A stretch of 64,000 nucleotides of DNA from Allobosea sp. OK403 (GTDB lineage: Bacteria; Pseudomonadota; Alphaproteobacteria; Rhizobiales; Beijerinckiaceae). Shown here one piece after another: positions 46,409 to 54,275 of the stretch. Each line of letters starts with the position of its first letter. The first letter of the stretch is position 1. Location: NCBI RefSeq assembly GCF_900113835.1, contig NZ_FOQV01000002.1:682001-746000 (forward strand), given 5' to 3'. The notes under the pieces were generated by a model, which saw only the letters and a list, made by a program, of their open reading frames with translations, was not told where the DNA came from and made no database searches. The translations under genes and the position numbers were made by a program.

Positions 46409-46626
46409 CCGTCATCCCGGACAAGCGGCGTAAGCCGCGCCGATCCGGGATCCCTCGCAGAGCGTCATTCTCGGGCTTGTCCCGAGAATCTCATGACCAG
46501 AGTGCTCTGGTTTACGAGATGGCCGGGTCAAGCCCGACCATGACGCGCTTCGGATACCGGGTCTTCGCGGAGCTTGTCCTTGGGCCGATCGAAGATCGGA
46601 CCCGAGGGCGAAGCCCAGGATGACGG
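46409..46626. repeat. Mosaic palindromic intergenic repeat (CCGTCATCC ... GGATGACGG)
   Basis: The outer ends are complementary nonamers. Inside are TCCCGGA/TCCGGGA and, at 46467-46489, ATTCTCGGG-CTTGT-CCCGAGAAT, a perfect 9-base stem. Several smaller palindromes are nested. No gene lies in 46393-46694 other than these repeats. Confidence 0.8.
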
Positions 46627-46694
46627 CGCGTTTCCGTGCAATGTCGCGCGATCCAGGACCGGCTCGCTATGCCCCCGAAGAAACGAGACCGACC

Positions 46695-48125
46695 ATGACC
46701 ACCCGCATCTCCCGCGCCGATGTCGTCATCGCCTATGACGCCGAGGCCGACGACCACGTCTATCGCCGCGACTGCGACGTCGTCTTCGACGAGAGCGGCA
46801 TCCTGCATCTCGGCGAGGGCTGGGGCGAACCGGTCGACCGCGAGATCGACGGGCGCGGCTTCATGGTCATGCCGGGGCTCGTCGACATCCATTCGCACCC
46901 GTCGAGCGAGCCCGGCAACAAGGGCATGACCGACGAGGTCGGCACCCCGAAACTCTACAATTCCTCGCTCTACGAATTCCTCTGGCTGTTCCGCGCCGAT
47001 GCTGAGGGCATCCCGCATCTCAACCATGTCGCCTGGTCGGAACTGCTGATGTCGGGCGTCACCACGCTGGTCGACCTCTCCTTCCCCAGCGATGGTTGGC
47101 TCGACCGCGCCGCGGCTTCAGGCCTGCGCATGGTCATGGCGCCGATGTACCGCAACGGTCGCTGGTTCACCCGCAACGGCTACACCGTCGAATACGAGCT
47201 CGACGATGCCGCCGGCCGCAAGGCGATGGAGGAGGCCTTCCGGATCATCGACACAGCCCTGGCGCATGAATCCGGGCGGCTGTCGGGCATCGCCTGCCCG
47301 GCCCAGATCGACACCTGCACGGAAGAGCTGTTTCGCGCCTCGATCGCCGGCGCGGCCGAGCGCAACATCCCGATCCAGACCCATGCGGGGCAGTCGATCA
47401 GCGAATTCCACGAGATGGTCCGCCGCAGCGGGCTCTCGCCGATCCAGTGGCTCGACAGCGTCGGCTTTCTCGGCCCGAACGCCTCGATCGCCCATGCCAT
47501 CTTCCTCGACGAACATCCCTGGGTGCGCTGGCCGACCCGCACCGACCTGGCGCGCCTCGCCGAAACCGGCACCTCGGTCGCGCATTGTCCGACCGTCTTC
47601 GGTCGGCGTGGTTTCACGCTGCGCGATCTCGGCCGCTATCTCTCCGCCGGCGTCAATATCGGCATCGGCACCGACACCTTCCCCCATAATATGCTCGAAG
47701 AGCTGCGCCACGCCGGTGTCTATGCCCGCATCACCGGCGAAAGCCATGCCGTCGTCACCACCGGCCAGGTCTTCCGCGCCGCGACGCTGGGCGGCGCAAA
47801 ACTGCTCGGACGCAGCGATATCGGGCGCCTCGCGACAGGCGCCCAGGCCGATCTCGTCATGGTCGACCTGACGCATCCGATGATGCGCCCGACGCGCGAC
47901 CCGCTGAAGAGCCTGATCAACGCCGCCGCCGAGCGCGCGGTCGCCCATGTCTTCGTCGCCGGCCGGCAAGTGGTGCAAGGCGGTAAGGTCGTGACCATGG
48001 ACTACCGGGCGGCTTCCGCCGGGCTGGAGGAAGCCCAGCGACGCGCGCTGGCGAAAGCCTCCTCGCTGGATTGGGCCGGCCGTTCGGTCGATGAACTCTC
48101 GCCGCCCAGCCTGCGCTGGACGTGA
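46695..48125 (+). CDS. Amidohydrolase (AtzA/TrzN-like metal-dependent hydrolase)
   Basis: 476 residues, chlorohydrolase/cytosine deaminase branch of the amidohydrolases. Metal ligands are H-S-H in V-D-I-H-S-H-P, a His in Q-T-H-A-G-Q-S, H-A-I-F and the Asp in G-I-G-T-D-T-F-P-H. The family removes amino or halogen groups from heterocycles, or opens guanidine-like groups; the substrate here is unknown. The start at 46695 was preferred because the extension to 46620 falls in repeat sequence. It follows the polyamine-type operon, separated by the mosaic repeat. Confidence 0.85.
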   Translation: MTTRISRADVVIAYDAEADDHVYRRDCDVVFDESGILHLGEGWGEPVDREIDGRGFMVMPGLVDIHSHPSSEPGNKGMTDEVGTPKLYNSSLYEFLWLFRADAEGIPHLNHVAWSELLMSGVTTLVDLSFPSDGWLDRAAASGLRMVMAPMYRNGRWFTRNGYTVEYELDDAAGRKAMEEAFRIIDTALAHESGRLSGIACPAQIDTCTEELFRASIAGAAERNIPIQTHAGQSISEFHEMVRRSGLSPIQWLDSVGFLGPNASIAHAIFLDEHPWVRWPTRTDLARLAETGTSVAHCPTVFGRRGFTLRDLGRYLSAGVNIGIGTDTFPHNMLEELRHAGVYARITGESHAVVTTGQVFRAATLGGAKLLGRSDIGRLATGAQADLVMVDLTHPMMRPTRDPLKSLINAAAERAVAHVFVAGRQVVQGGKVVTMDYRAASAGLEEAQRRALAKASSLDWAGRSVDELSPPSLRWT

Positions 48126-48135
48126 CGGAACACCG

Positions 48136-48301
48136 CCGTCATTCCGGGGCGTCGCGAAAGCCGGGGCTTCGCGAAAGCAAAGAGCCCGGAACCCAGAGCC
48201 GATGCGGGTCCATGAAGGACGCCCCATCGCCATCGCTCTTGCTATCAGGCGCATCGGTTCTGGGTCCCGGCTCAGGCCTGCGGCCTGCCCCGGAATGACG
48301 G
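48136..48301. repeat. Palindromic repeat (CCGTCATTCCGGGGC ... GCCCCGGAATGACGG)
   Basis: 166-base element whose 15-base ends are exact complements. Inner parts (GGAACCCAGAGCCGATGCG and CGCATCGGTTCTGGGTCCC) also pair imperfectly, giving a long cruciform. It fills most of the gap between the amidohydrolase and LysR genes. Confidence 0.85.
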
Positions 48302-48378
48302 GGGCAAGGCCAACAACCGAGCTGGCATATGATTTGCTCCTGAAATAGGGTCACCCCGACACTATTCAGAGCAAGAAT

Positions 48379-49278
48379 ATGAACCTGCGTCAGATCGAGC
48401 TGTTGCGCGCCGTCATGCGATGCGAGACGACGGTGAGGGCCGCCCAGGAATTGGGCCTGTCCCAGCCCGCCGTCAGCAATGCGATCAAGCATCTGGAAGG
48501 CCAGGTCGGCTTCCCGCTGTTCGAGCGGGTCAATAACCGCCTGTTCCCGACCGCCGAGGCGCGGGCGATCTACCAGGACTCCGATCCGATCTTCCAGATG
48601 CATGCCGCCCTGGAAGCCAAGGTCCAGGATCTGAAGGAAAACCGGGCCGGGCATGTCCGACTGATCGCCACGCCGCCGCTGGGCTACAGCGTCATCCCCC
48701 GCGCGCTCGGCAGCTTCCTCGCCAAGCGGCCGAAGATGCGGGTGTTCTTCGATGTGCGCCGCTTCGAGAATGTCATCGACAGCGTCGAGAACGGCGTCGC
48801 CGAATTGGGCTTCGTCATGGGGCTGAACGAAAACCGCGCGCTCAACGCCGAGGTCTTCTTCTCCGAGCGGATGGTCTGCGTGATGCGCCCCGACCATCCG
48901 CTCGCCGAGAAGAACACGATCTATCCCAGCGACCTCAGGAGCGTGCCCTTCATCGCGCTCGAGCGCGGCAGCAGGATGGGCACCATCGTGCGCCAGGCCT
49001 TCAGCGAGGCCGGGGAGCCGTTCAATTTCGCCGTCGAGGTCCGCTACTGCAACACGGCCTGCGTGCTCGCCGAGAATGGCGTCGGCGTCGCGGTGGTCGA
49101 TCCGCTCTCGCCGCTGTTCAGCGGCCATTACAACCTCGCCATCCGGGCTTTTGAGCCCGCCGTGCAGGTTTCAGCCTCCGTGGTCAGCTCGCGCAAGCGG
49201 CCCTTGTCGCGCGCCGCCGAAGCCTTCCTGCGTGAGGTGCGCGTCGTTGTCGGAGAGGTCGCGGGCAAGCTCGCCTGA
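48379..49278 (+). CDS. LysR-family transcriptional regulator
   Basis: 299 residues. The N-terminal helix-turn-helix is canonical: L-R-Q-I-E-L-L-R-A-V-M, T-V-R-A-A-Q-E-L-G-L-S-Q-P-A-V-S-N-A-I-K-H-L-E, G-F-P-L-F-E-R. The C-terminal half is a LysR effector-binding domain. It sits between two amidohydrolase blocks in the same direction and likely controls one of them; the neighbouring peptide-binding protein gene at 49503 is the nearest candidate. Confidence 0.92.
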   Translation: MNLRQIELLRAVMRCETTVRAAQELGLSQPAVSNAIKHLEGQVGFPLFERVNNRLFPTAEARAIYQDSDPIFQMHAALEAKVQDLKENRAGHVRLIATPPLGYSVIPRALGSFLAKRPKMRVFFDVRRFENVIDSVENGVAELGFVMGLNENRALNAEVFFSERMVCVMRPDHPLAEKNTIYPSDLRSVPFIALERGSRMGTIVRQAFSEAGEPFNFAVEVRYCNTACVLAENGVGVAVVDPLSPLFSGHYNLAIRAFEPAVQVSASVVSSRKRPLSRAAEAFLREVRVVVGEVAGKLA

Positions 49279-49437
49279 CGGTATTCGCCCGGCAAATGGC
49301 GGCCCCGAATAAAGCATAGGCGTGGGCATTGCCCGGCCTGGGCACCTGCCGCACTGTCACGGTACGCACATCATCCCGGCAGTGCCGGGCGTTCCACATT
49401 CCCTGCCGCATCGGCCCCGGCGATCCGCATCAGCGCG

Positions 49438-49467
49438 TTCGCTCGGGCAAGGTTCGCTCGGGTAAGG
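49438..49467. repeat. Tandem 15-base direct repeat upstream of the binding-protein gene
   Basis: TTCGCTCGGGCAAGG is followed at once by TTCGCTCGGGTAAGG, 36 bases before the start at 49503. It could be a doubled regulator site or a slippage product. Confidence 0.6.
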
Positions 49468-49502
49468 CTTGCGCCCCTGCCGCCATCATCGAGAGACCTG
49501 TA

Positions 49503-51083
49503 ATGCTGAATCGTCGCCACTTTCTCGCAGGCACGGCTGCAACGGGCCTCGTCTCGCGCCCGGCTCTGGTGCGGGCCGCGTCAGCGACGACGCTGAAATT
49601 CATCCCGGTGATCGACCTTGCCTTCACCGACCCGATCTACGCGACCGCCCAGGTCTCCCGCACCCATGGCTTCATGGTGTTCGACACGCTCTACGGCATG
49701 AACACCAGGCTCGAGATCTCGCCGCAGATGGTCGAGGGCCACACGGTCGAGAATGACGGCAAGCTCTGGAACCTGACCCTGCGCGACGGCCTCGCCTGGC
49801 ATGACGGCGAAAAGGTCACGGCGCGCGATTGCGTCGCCAGCATCAAGCGCTGGGCCAAGCGGGATGCGGCCGGCGACGCGCTGATGCAGGCGACGGACGA
49901 ACTCTCCGCGCCCGATGACAGGACGATCCGCTTTCGCCTCAAGGCGCCCTTCCCTTACCTGCCCTATGCGCTCGGCAAGGTCTCGGCGCCGGTCTGCTTC
50001 ATGATGCCGGAGCGGCTCGCCAACACCGATCCGTTCAAGCTCATTCCCGAGGTGATCGGCTCAGGCCCCTTCCGCTACAAGGCCGATGAGCGGGTGCCTG
50101 GCGCGCGCAACGTCTATGAGCGCTTCGCCGGCTACAAACCCCGCGAGGGCGGCACGCCGGACTGGACCTCGGGCCCCAAGATCGTGAATTTCGACCGCGT
50201 GGAATGGACGACCATGCCGGACGCCGCGACCGGCACCTCGGCGGTGCAGGCCGGCGAGCAGGACTGGCAGGAGGCGATGCCGCACGACCTGCTGCCCATC
50301 GTCGCCCGCAGCAAATCCGTCCGCACCGCCGTGCTCGATCCGCTCGGCTTCACCTGCCAGATGCGGGTCAACCATCTGCAGCCGCCCTTCGACAATCCGG
50401 CGATCCGCCGCGCTCTGCTCGGCGCGATCGACCAGGAGGCCTTCATGATCGCGGTCGCGGGCGACGATCCCGCCTTCCACTACGGCCCGCTCGGCTACTT
50501 CACGCCGGGCACGCCGATGGGCAGCGAGGTCGGTCTCGATGTCTTCCGCGGTCCGCGCGACTACGACAAGGTCAAGCGCGACCTCAAGGTGGCGGGCTAT
50601 GCCGGCGAGAAGGTCGTTCTGCTGGTGCCGGCCGATTCGCTGGCGCAGAAGCCGCTCGGCGACATCGCGGCCGATGTGATGAAACAGGCCGGCATGAAGG
50701 TCGAATACACCGCGCTCGATTTCGGCTCGGTGCTCAAGCGCCGCGTCAACAAGGGGCCAGCCGATCAGGGCGGCTGGAACGCTTTTGTCGGCAACTGGCA
50801 GGGCATGGACTGGCTCAACCCGCTGGTCCACTCGACCTTGCGCGGCGACGGCGCCTTCCCCGGCTGGGTCTCCAGTCCGAAGATCGAAGCGCTGCGCACG
50901 CAATGGCTTTCGACCGGCGATGATGCCGGGCAGAAGCGCATCTGCGACGAAATCCAGAAGACCGCCTTCGAGGAGGTGCCCTATTACCCGATCGGTCAGT
51001 ACAAGCAGCCGACCCTCTTCCGCACCGACCTCAGCGGCATCATGAACGGCACCGCCGTGTTCTGGAATGTGAAGCGGAGCTAA
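49503..51083 (+). CDS. Orphan ABC substrate-binding protein, family 5 (peptide type)
   Basis: 526 residues with a Tat-type signal (L-N-R-R-H-F-L-A-G to R-A-A, about 25). It parallels the protein at 33695 along its whole length: H-G-F-M-V-F-D-T-L-Y-G-M, L-R-D-G-L-A-W-H-D-G-E-K-V-T-A-R-D, I-G-S-G-P-F and a C-terminus V-F-W-N-V-K-R-S against V-F-W-N-V-E-K-K. No permease or ATPase gene accompanies it, so it probably docks to the transporter at 35305-38800. It is 28 bases upstream of an amidohydrolase gene. Confidence 0.9.
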   Translation: MLNRRHFLAGTAATGLVSRPALVRAASATTLKFIPVIDLAFTDPIYATAQVSRTHGFMVFDTLYGMNTRLEISPQMVEGHTVENDGKLWNLTLRDGLAWHDGEKVTARDCVASIKRWAKRDAAGDALMQATDELSAPDDRTIRFRLKAPFPYLPYALGKVSAPVCFMMPERLANTDPFKLIPEVIGSGPFRYKADERVPGARNVYERFAGYKPREGGTPDWTSGPKIVNFDRVEWTTMPDAATGTSAVQAGEQDWQEAMPHDLLPIVARSKSVRTAVLDPLGFTCQMRVNHLQPPFDNPAIRRALLGAIDQEAFMIAVAGDDPAFHYGPLGYFTPGTPMGSEVGLDVFRGPRDYDKVKRDLKVAGYAGEKVVLLVPADSLAQKPLGDIAADVMKQAGMKVEYTALDFGSVLKRRVNKGPADQGGWNAFVGNWQGMDWLNPLVHSTLRGDGAFPGWVSSPKIEALRTQWLSTGDDAGQKRICDEIQKTAFEEVPYYPIGQYKQPTLFRTDLSGIMNGTAVFWNVKRS

Positions 51084-51111
51084 CCGAGGCCGGCCTGATG
51101 GGATGCGCGCG

Positions 51112-52506
51112 ATGAACCTGCTGATCACGGATACGACCGTCGTCGCCTGCGACGACGAACGGCGCATCATCGAGCGCGGCGCGATCGCCATCATCGGCGA
51201 TCGCATCGCCGCGATCGGCGAGACGGCAGCGCTGGAGCAGGCCTATCCGGATTGCGAGCGCATCTCCGGGCGCGGGCTCGCCGTGCTGCCGGGCTTCATC
51301 AACGCCCATACCCACACCGTCCTGACCGCACTGCGCGGCACGGTCGAGGATTGGGATGGCGAGATCATCTACCGCTACATGTCGCCGGTCTCCTATGCGA
51401 TGAGCGACCATGAGCGGGCGGTGATGGCCTCGCTCGGCTGCCTGGAGGCGATCCGCAGCGGCGCGACGACGCTGGTCGACCCGTTCCGCCACGTTCCCTC
51501 CTATGCCGGTGCGATGGCCGATACCGGCTTGAGGATCTGGCTGTCGGAAAGCTGCGCCGATATCGACACGCGAAAAATCCGCTTTGGCGAATACGGCATC
51601 GACGAGGCCTTCGGGCAGGGCTTCCTCGACCGCACGCAGATGCTGATCGAGGACTGGAATGGCGCCCGCAACGGCCGCGTCAACTGCCAGATCGCGGCGC
51701 ATGCCCCCGACAACTGCTCGCCCGCCATGCTGCGCAAGCTCAAGGACCTGGCCGAGCATCACGGCCTCACACGCACCTGCCATCTGGCGCAGAGCCCGGG
51801 CGAGATCGCAGCCGTCAAGGCCGCGCATGGCCTGACACCTGCCGGCTATCTCGACCGCGAGGGCTTCCTTGGCCCGGACCTGACCTGCGCCCACTGGACC
51901 TATTGCACGCCCGCCGACATCGCGCTGCTCGCCGAGCGCGGCGTGCAGATGGCCCATAACCCGGCCAACTCCTCGCGCAAGGGCCCGCACACCGTCGCCA
52001 TCGGCCTGATCCGCGACGCCGGCGTCAACATCGCGCTCGGCACTGACAACATGACCGAGGATCTGTTCCACGCCCTCAAGATCGGCCTGATCCTGCATCG
52101 CGGCGGGCGCGGCCGCGCCACCGAAGGCGGCATCGATCCCCAGCCGCAGGACATGCTCGACATGATCACGCGCAACGGCGCCCGCTCGGTCGGCGCGCAG
52201 GACCTTATCGGTTCGCTGGAAGCCGGCAAGAAGGCCGATCTCACCATCATCGACCTCAACCAGCCGGTGATGCGGCCGCTGATCCGCCTGGTCTCCAATC
52301 TCGTGCACTACGGCCATCCCGGCATCGTCCATTCCGTCATCGTCGACGGCGAATTCGTAATGCGCGACCGCAAGGTGCTGACGCTCGACGAACAGGCGCT
52401 GCTCGACGAAGCCCAGGCCGTCACCCAACGCGTCTGGGAGCGGATGATCGCCGCAAATCCCGACGTCGCGCCGCCACAAGGCGAATTGCGCTGGCTCGAC
52501 GCGTGA
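51112..52506 (+). CDS. Amidohydrolase (AtzB/cytosine deaminase-like)
   Basis: 464 residues. The first metal motif is N-A-H-T-H, then H in T-C-H-L-A-Q-S, A-H-W-T-Y, and the Asp in G-T-D-N-M-T-E-D. The N-terminal D-x-x-R-R-I-I-E-R-G-A-I-A-I-I-G-D-R-I is the usual beta-sandwich. Substrates of this subgroup include hydroxyatrazine-like, guanine-like and methylthioadenosine-like heterocycles. ATG 51103 is an alternative start three codons upstream. It lies between the orphan binding protein and a carbamoylase-type amidase, probably one operon. Confidence 0.85.
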   Translation: MNLLITDTTVVACDDERRIIERGAIAIIGDRIAAIGETAALEQAYPDCERISGRGLAVLPGFINAHTHTVLTALRGTVEDWDGEIIYRYMSPVSYAMSDHERAVMASLGCLEAIRSGATTLVDPFRHVPSYAGAMADTGLRIWLSESCADIDTRKIRFGEYGIDEAFGQGFLDRTQMLIEDWNGARNGRVNCQIAAHAPDNCSPAMLRKLKDLAEHHGLTRTCHLAQSPGEIAAVKAAHGLTPAGYLDREGFLGPDLTCAHWTYCTPADIALLAERGVQMAHNPANSSRKGPHTVAIGLIRDAGVNIALGTDNMTEDLFHALKIGLILHRGGRGRATEGGIDPQPQDMLDMITRNGARSVGAQDLIGSLEAGKKADLTIIDLNQPVMRPLIRLVSNLVHYGHPGIVHSVIVDGEFVMRDRKVLTLDEQALLDEAQAVTQRVWERMIAANPDVAPPQGELRWLDA

Positions 52507-52566
52507 GCGAAACCCCTCACCGCCAAACACGACCAGGCCCGAACACGACCAGACGCAAGCCGGACA

Positions 52567-53859
52567 ATGACCATGAAGCCCATCTCTCCCGAAGCCATCA
52601 GGACAGCGATCGCAGCCCAGCGCCCGATCGTCGAAAGCCTGTTCGACCGCCTGGCAGAAGGCAGCCGGGCTGAGCCCGGCATCATGCGCGACACCTATGG
52701 CGCGGGCGAGAATTTCGCGCATGAGCTCATCGCCAGCCATGGTGCGGATGAAGGACTGCAGATCCGTCGCGACGCCGCCGCCAACACCTATCTGACCTGG
52801 CCGGGCAGCGAGCAGGGCGCGCCGCGCATCCTGCTCGGCTCGCATCTCGACAGCGTGCCCCATGGCGGCAATTTCGACGGCGCGGCCGGCGTCGTGGCGG
52901 GGCTGACGGTCATCGCCGCCATGAAGGCGCTGGGACTGCGCCCGCGCTGCGACATCACCGTGATGGGCGTGCGCGCCGAGGAGAGCGTCTGGTTCGAGGT
53001 CTCCTATATCGGCAGCCGCTCGGCGCTGGGCACATTGCCCAATGGCGCCCTCGAGGCGAAGCGGATCGACACCGGGCGCGATCTCGCCAGCCACGTCGCC
53101 GCATGCGGCGGCGATGTCGAGGCGCTCCGGCAAGGCCGCAGGGAGCTCGATCCGGCAACGATCCGCGCCTTCCTCGAAGTCCATATCGAGCAGGCCCCGA
53201 GCCTGGTTGAGGCAAGCCTGCCGCTCGCCATCTGCAGCGGCATTCCCGGCAATTTCCGCTATCCCAACGCGCGCATCAATGGGCGCCACGACCATGTCGG
53301 CACGCCGCGCCGCTTCCGCCGCGACGCCGCGATGGCCGGCGCGGAGCTGGCGATGGCGCTCGACCGGCTCTGGGCGGAGCAGGAGGCCGCCGGCGTCTCG
53401 CTCGCCATCACCTTCGGCCGCTTCCACACCGACCCCACCATGCATGGTTTGACCACGGTGCCCGGCGCCTTCGATTTCAGCCTCGATGTGCGCGCCTATG
53501 ACCCGGCCGTGCTGTCGCAGCTCGAGGCGCGCATGCTGGCGATCATCGGCGAGATCGAGGCCCGGCGTAATGTGAGCTTCGCCCTGGGCCCGCGCGCTTC
53601 CGCCAGCGTCGGCATGGTCGACCCCGCAATCGCAGCCCAGCTCCAGGCGGCGGCGCAGAGCCTGGGCCTGCCCGGCACGATGATGGGAAGCCCCGCCTCG
53701 CATGATGCGGCGGCTTTCGCGGCAGCAGGCGTCCCCGTCGGCATGATCTTCGTGCGCAACGAAAACGGCAGCCACAACCCGCATGAAGAGATGGAGATCG
53801 ACGATTTCCTCGACGCCTGCGCCGTGCTGACGAGCTGGGTCGCGGACCAGGCCGCCTGA
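52567..53859 (+). CDS. M20 amidase of the hydantoinase/carbamoylase family (HyuC/AllC-like)
   Basis: 430 residues. The metal site is L-L-G-S-H-L-D-S-V-P-H-G-G-N-F-D-G-A-A-G-V, with the catalytic A-E-E-S-V-W-F in place of the more usual EEG-x-R-F. The dimer-domain V-G-T-P-R-R-F-R-R-D-A retains the family H-V-G-T-P pattern, and the last metal ligand is in G-S-H-N-P-H-E-E. Related enzymes hydrolyse N-carbamoyl amino acids, beta-ureidopropionate or allantoate to ammonia and CO2. Dihydropyrimidinase lies 416 bases downstream, so it may complete a hydantoin or pyrimidine ring-opening route. Confidence 0.88.
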   Translation: MTMKPISPEAIRTAIAAQRPIVESLFDRLAEGSRAEPGIMRDTYGAGENFAHELIASHGADEGLQIRRDAAANTYLTWPGSEQGAPRILLGSHLDSVPHGGNFDGAAGVVAGLTVIAAMKALGLRPRCDITVMGVRAEESVWFEVSYIGSRSALGTLPNGALEAKRIDTGRDLASHVAACGGDVEALRQGRRELDPATIRAFLEVHIEQAPSLVEASLPLAICSGIPGNFRYPNARINGRHDHVGTPRRFRRDAAMAGAELAMALDRLWAEQEAAGVSLAITFGRFHTDPTMHGLTTVPGAFDFSLDVRAYDPAVLSQLEARMLAIIGEIEARRNVSFALGPRASASVGMVDPAIAAQLQAAAQSLGLPGTMMGSPASHDAAAFAAAGVPVGMIFVRNENGSHNPHEEMEIDDFLDACAVLTSWVADQAA

Positions 53860-54012
53860 AGACAGGCGCCGCCCCGAATGCCAGCCTGTCGGATATGGAC
53901 TCGCTTATCACGAGAGATACGCTTCGCTGCCGCCCGTGATGATGTCATCCTCGCTCATGCCGCGATGCCAGTGCGAATACAGGACACGCTGGCTGCGCGG
54001 CAGGCGGGCTTC

Positions 54013-54121
54013 TTCCCCGAAGTGGGATGGATGGCGCGAAACGCCGGGAACGTGAAGAAAACGCCTTGAAACAAAGCGCAGGAGCTGTTGAACGATCCAA
54101 TTGGATCGGAAACTGCTCTGG
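54013..54121. repeat. Dispersed intergenic repeat, family A (degenerate copy 4)
   Basis: CGTGAAGAAAACGC and the TTGAACGATCCAATTGGATCG module are preserved while the left part has drifted (CCGAAGTGGGATGGATGG). It shows that the repeat family includes old, decaying copies. Confidence 0.75.
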
Positions 54122-54230
54122 TCTTGTTTTCCGTAGGCTCCGCTGGCCGGGTCTTGAAGCCGCTTGCAATGACGCCGTCCGGCCTGGTCAAAAGGCCGCA
54201 GAGGGCAGAATGCAACCTTCCTTTTGCGCG

Positions 54231-54245
54231 CAGTTTGTATACATT
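54231..54245. promoter_or_regulatory. Putative GntR operator 1 (CAGTTTGTATACATT)
   Basis: 15 bases with the palindromic core TGTATACA, ending 30 bases before the dihydropyrimidinase start. The same 15 bases occur at 59451-59465. GTATAC cores are known in sites of FCD-type GntR regulators such as UxuR/ExuR. The local regulator at 55706 is the obvious candidate. Confidence 0.65.
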
Positions 54246-54275
54246 TCCCTCTCGGAAAGCGGGAATGAAACGAGC

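Larger units (their letters stand above)
53860..54275. other. Intergenic region upstream of dihydropyrimidinase
   Basis: 416 bases without a credible complete gene. It holds the degenerate family A repeat (54013-54121) and, closer to the start codon, the 15-base putative GntR operator at 54231. A minus-strand stretch near 53908-53985 reads protein-like but is very short. Confidence 0.6.

Noticed and set aside
51040..53784. Long minus-strand open frame (914 codons) opposite the amidohydrolase and carbamoylase genes
   Set aside because: Both plus-strand genes carry full metal-site motifs. The minus frame has shadow composition and no start signal.
53908..53985. Minus-strand protein-like end (S-H-W-H-R-G-M-S-E-D-D-I-I-T-G-G-S-E-A-Y-L-S) before a stop
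   Set aside because: It could be the tail of a decayed gene, but only about 25 residues look convincing, the upstream part runs into the degenerate repeat, and no family is recognised.
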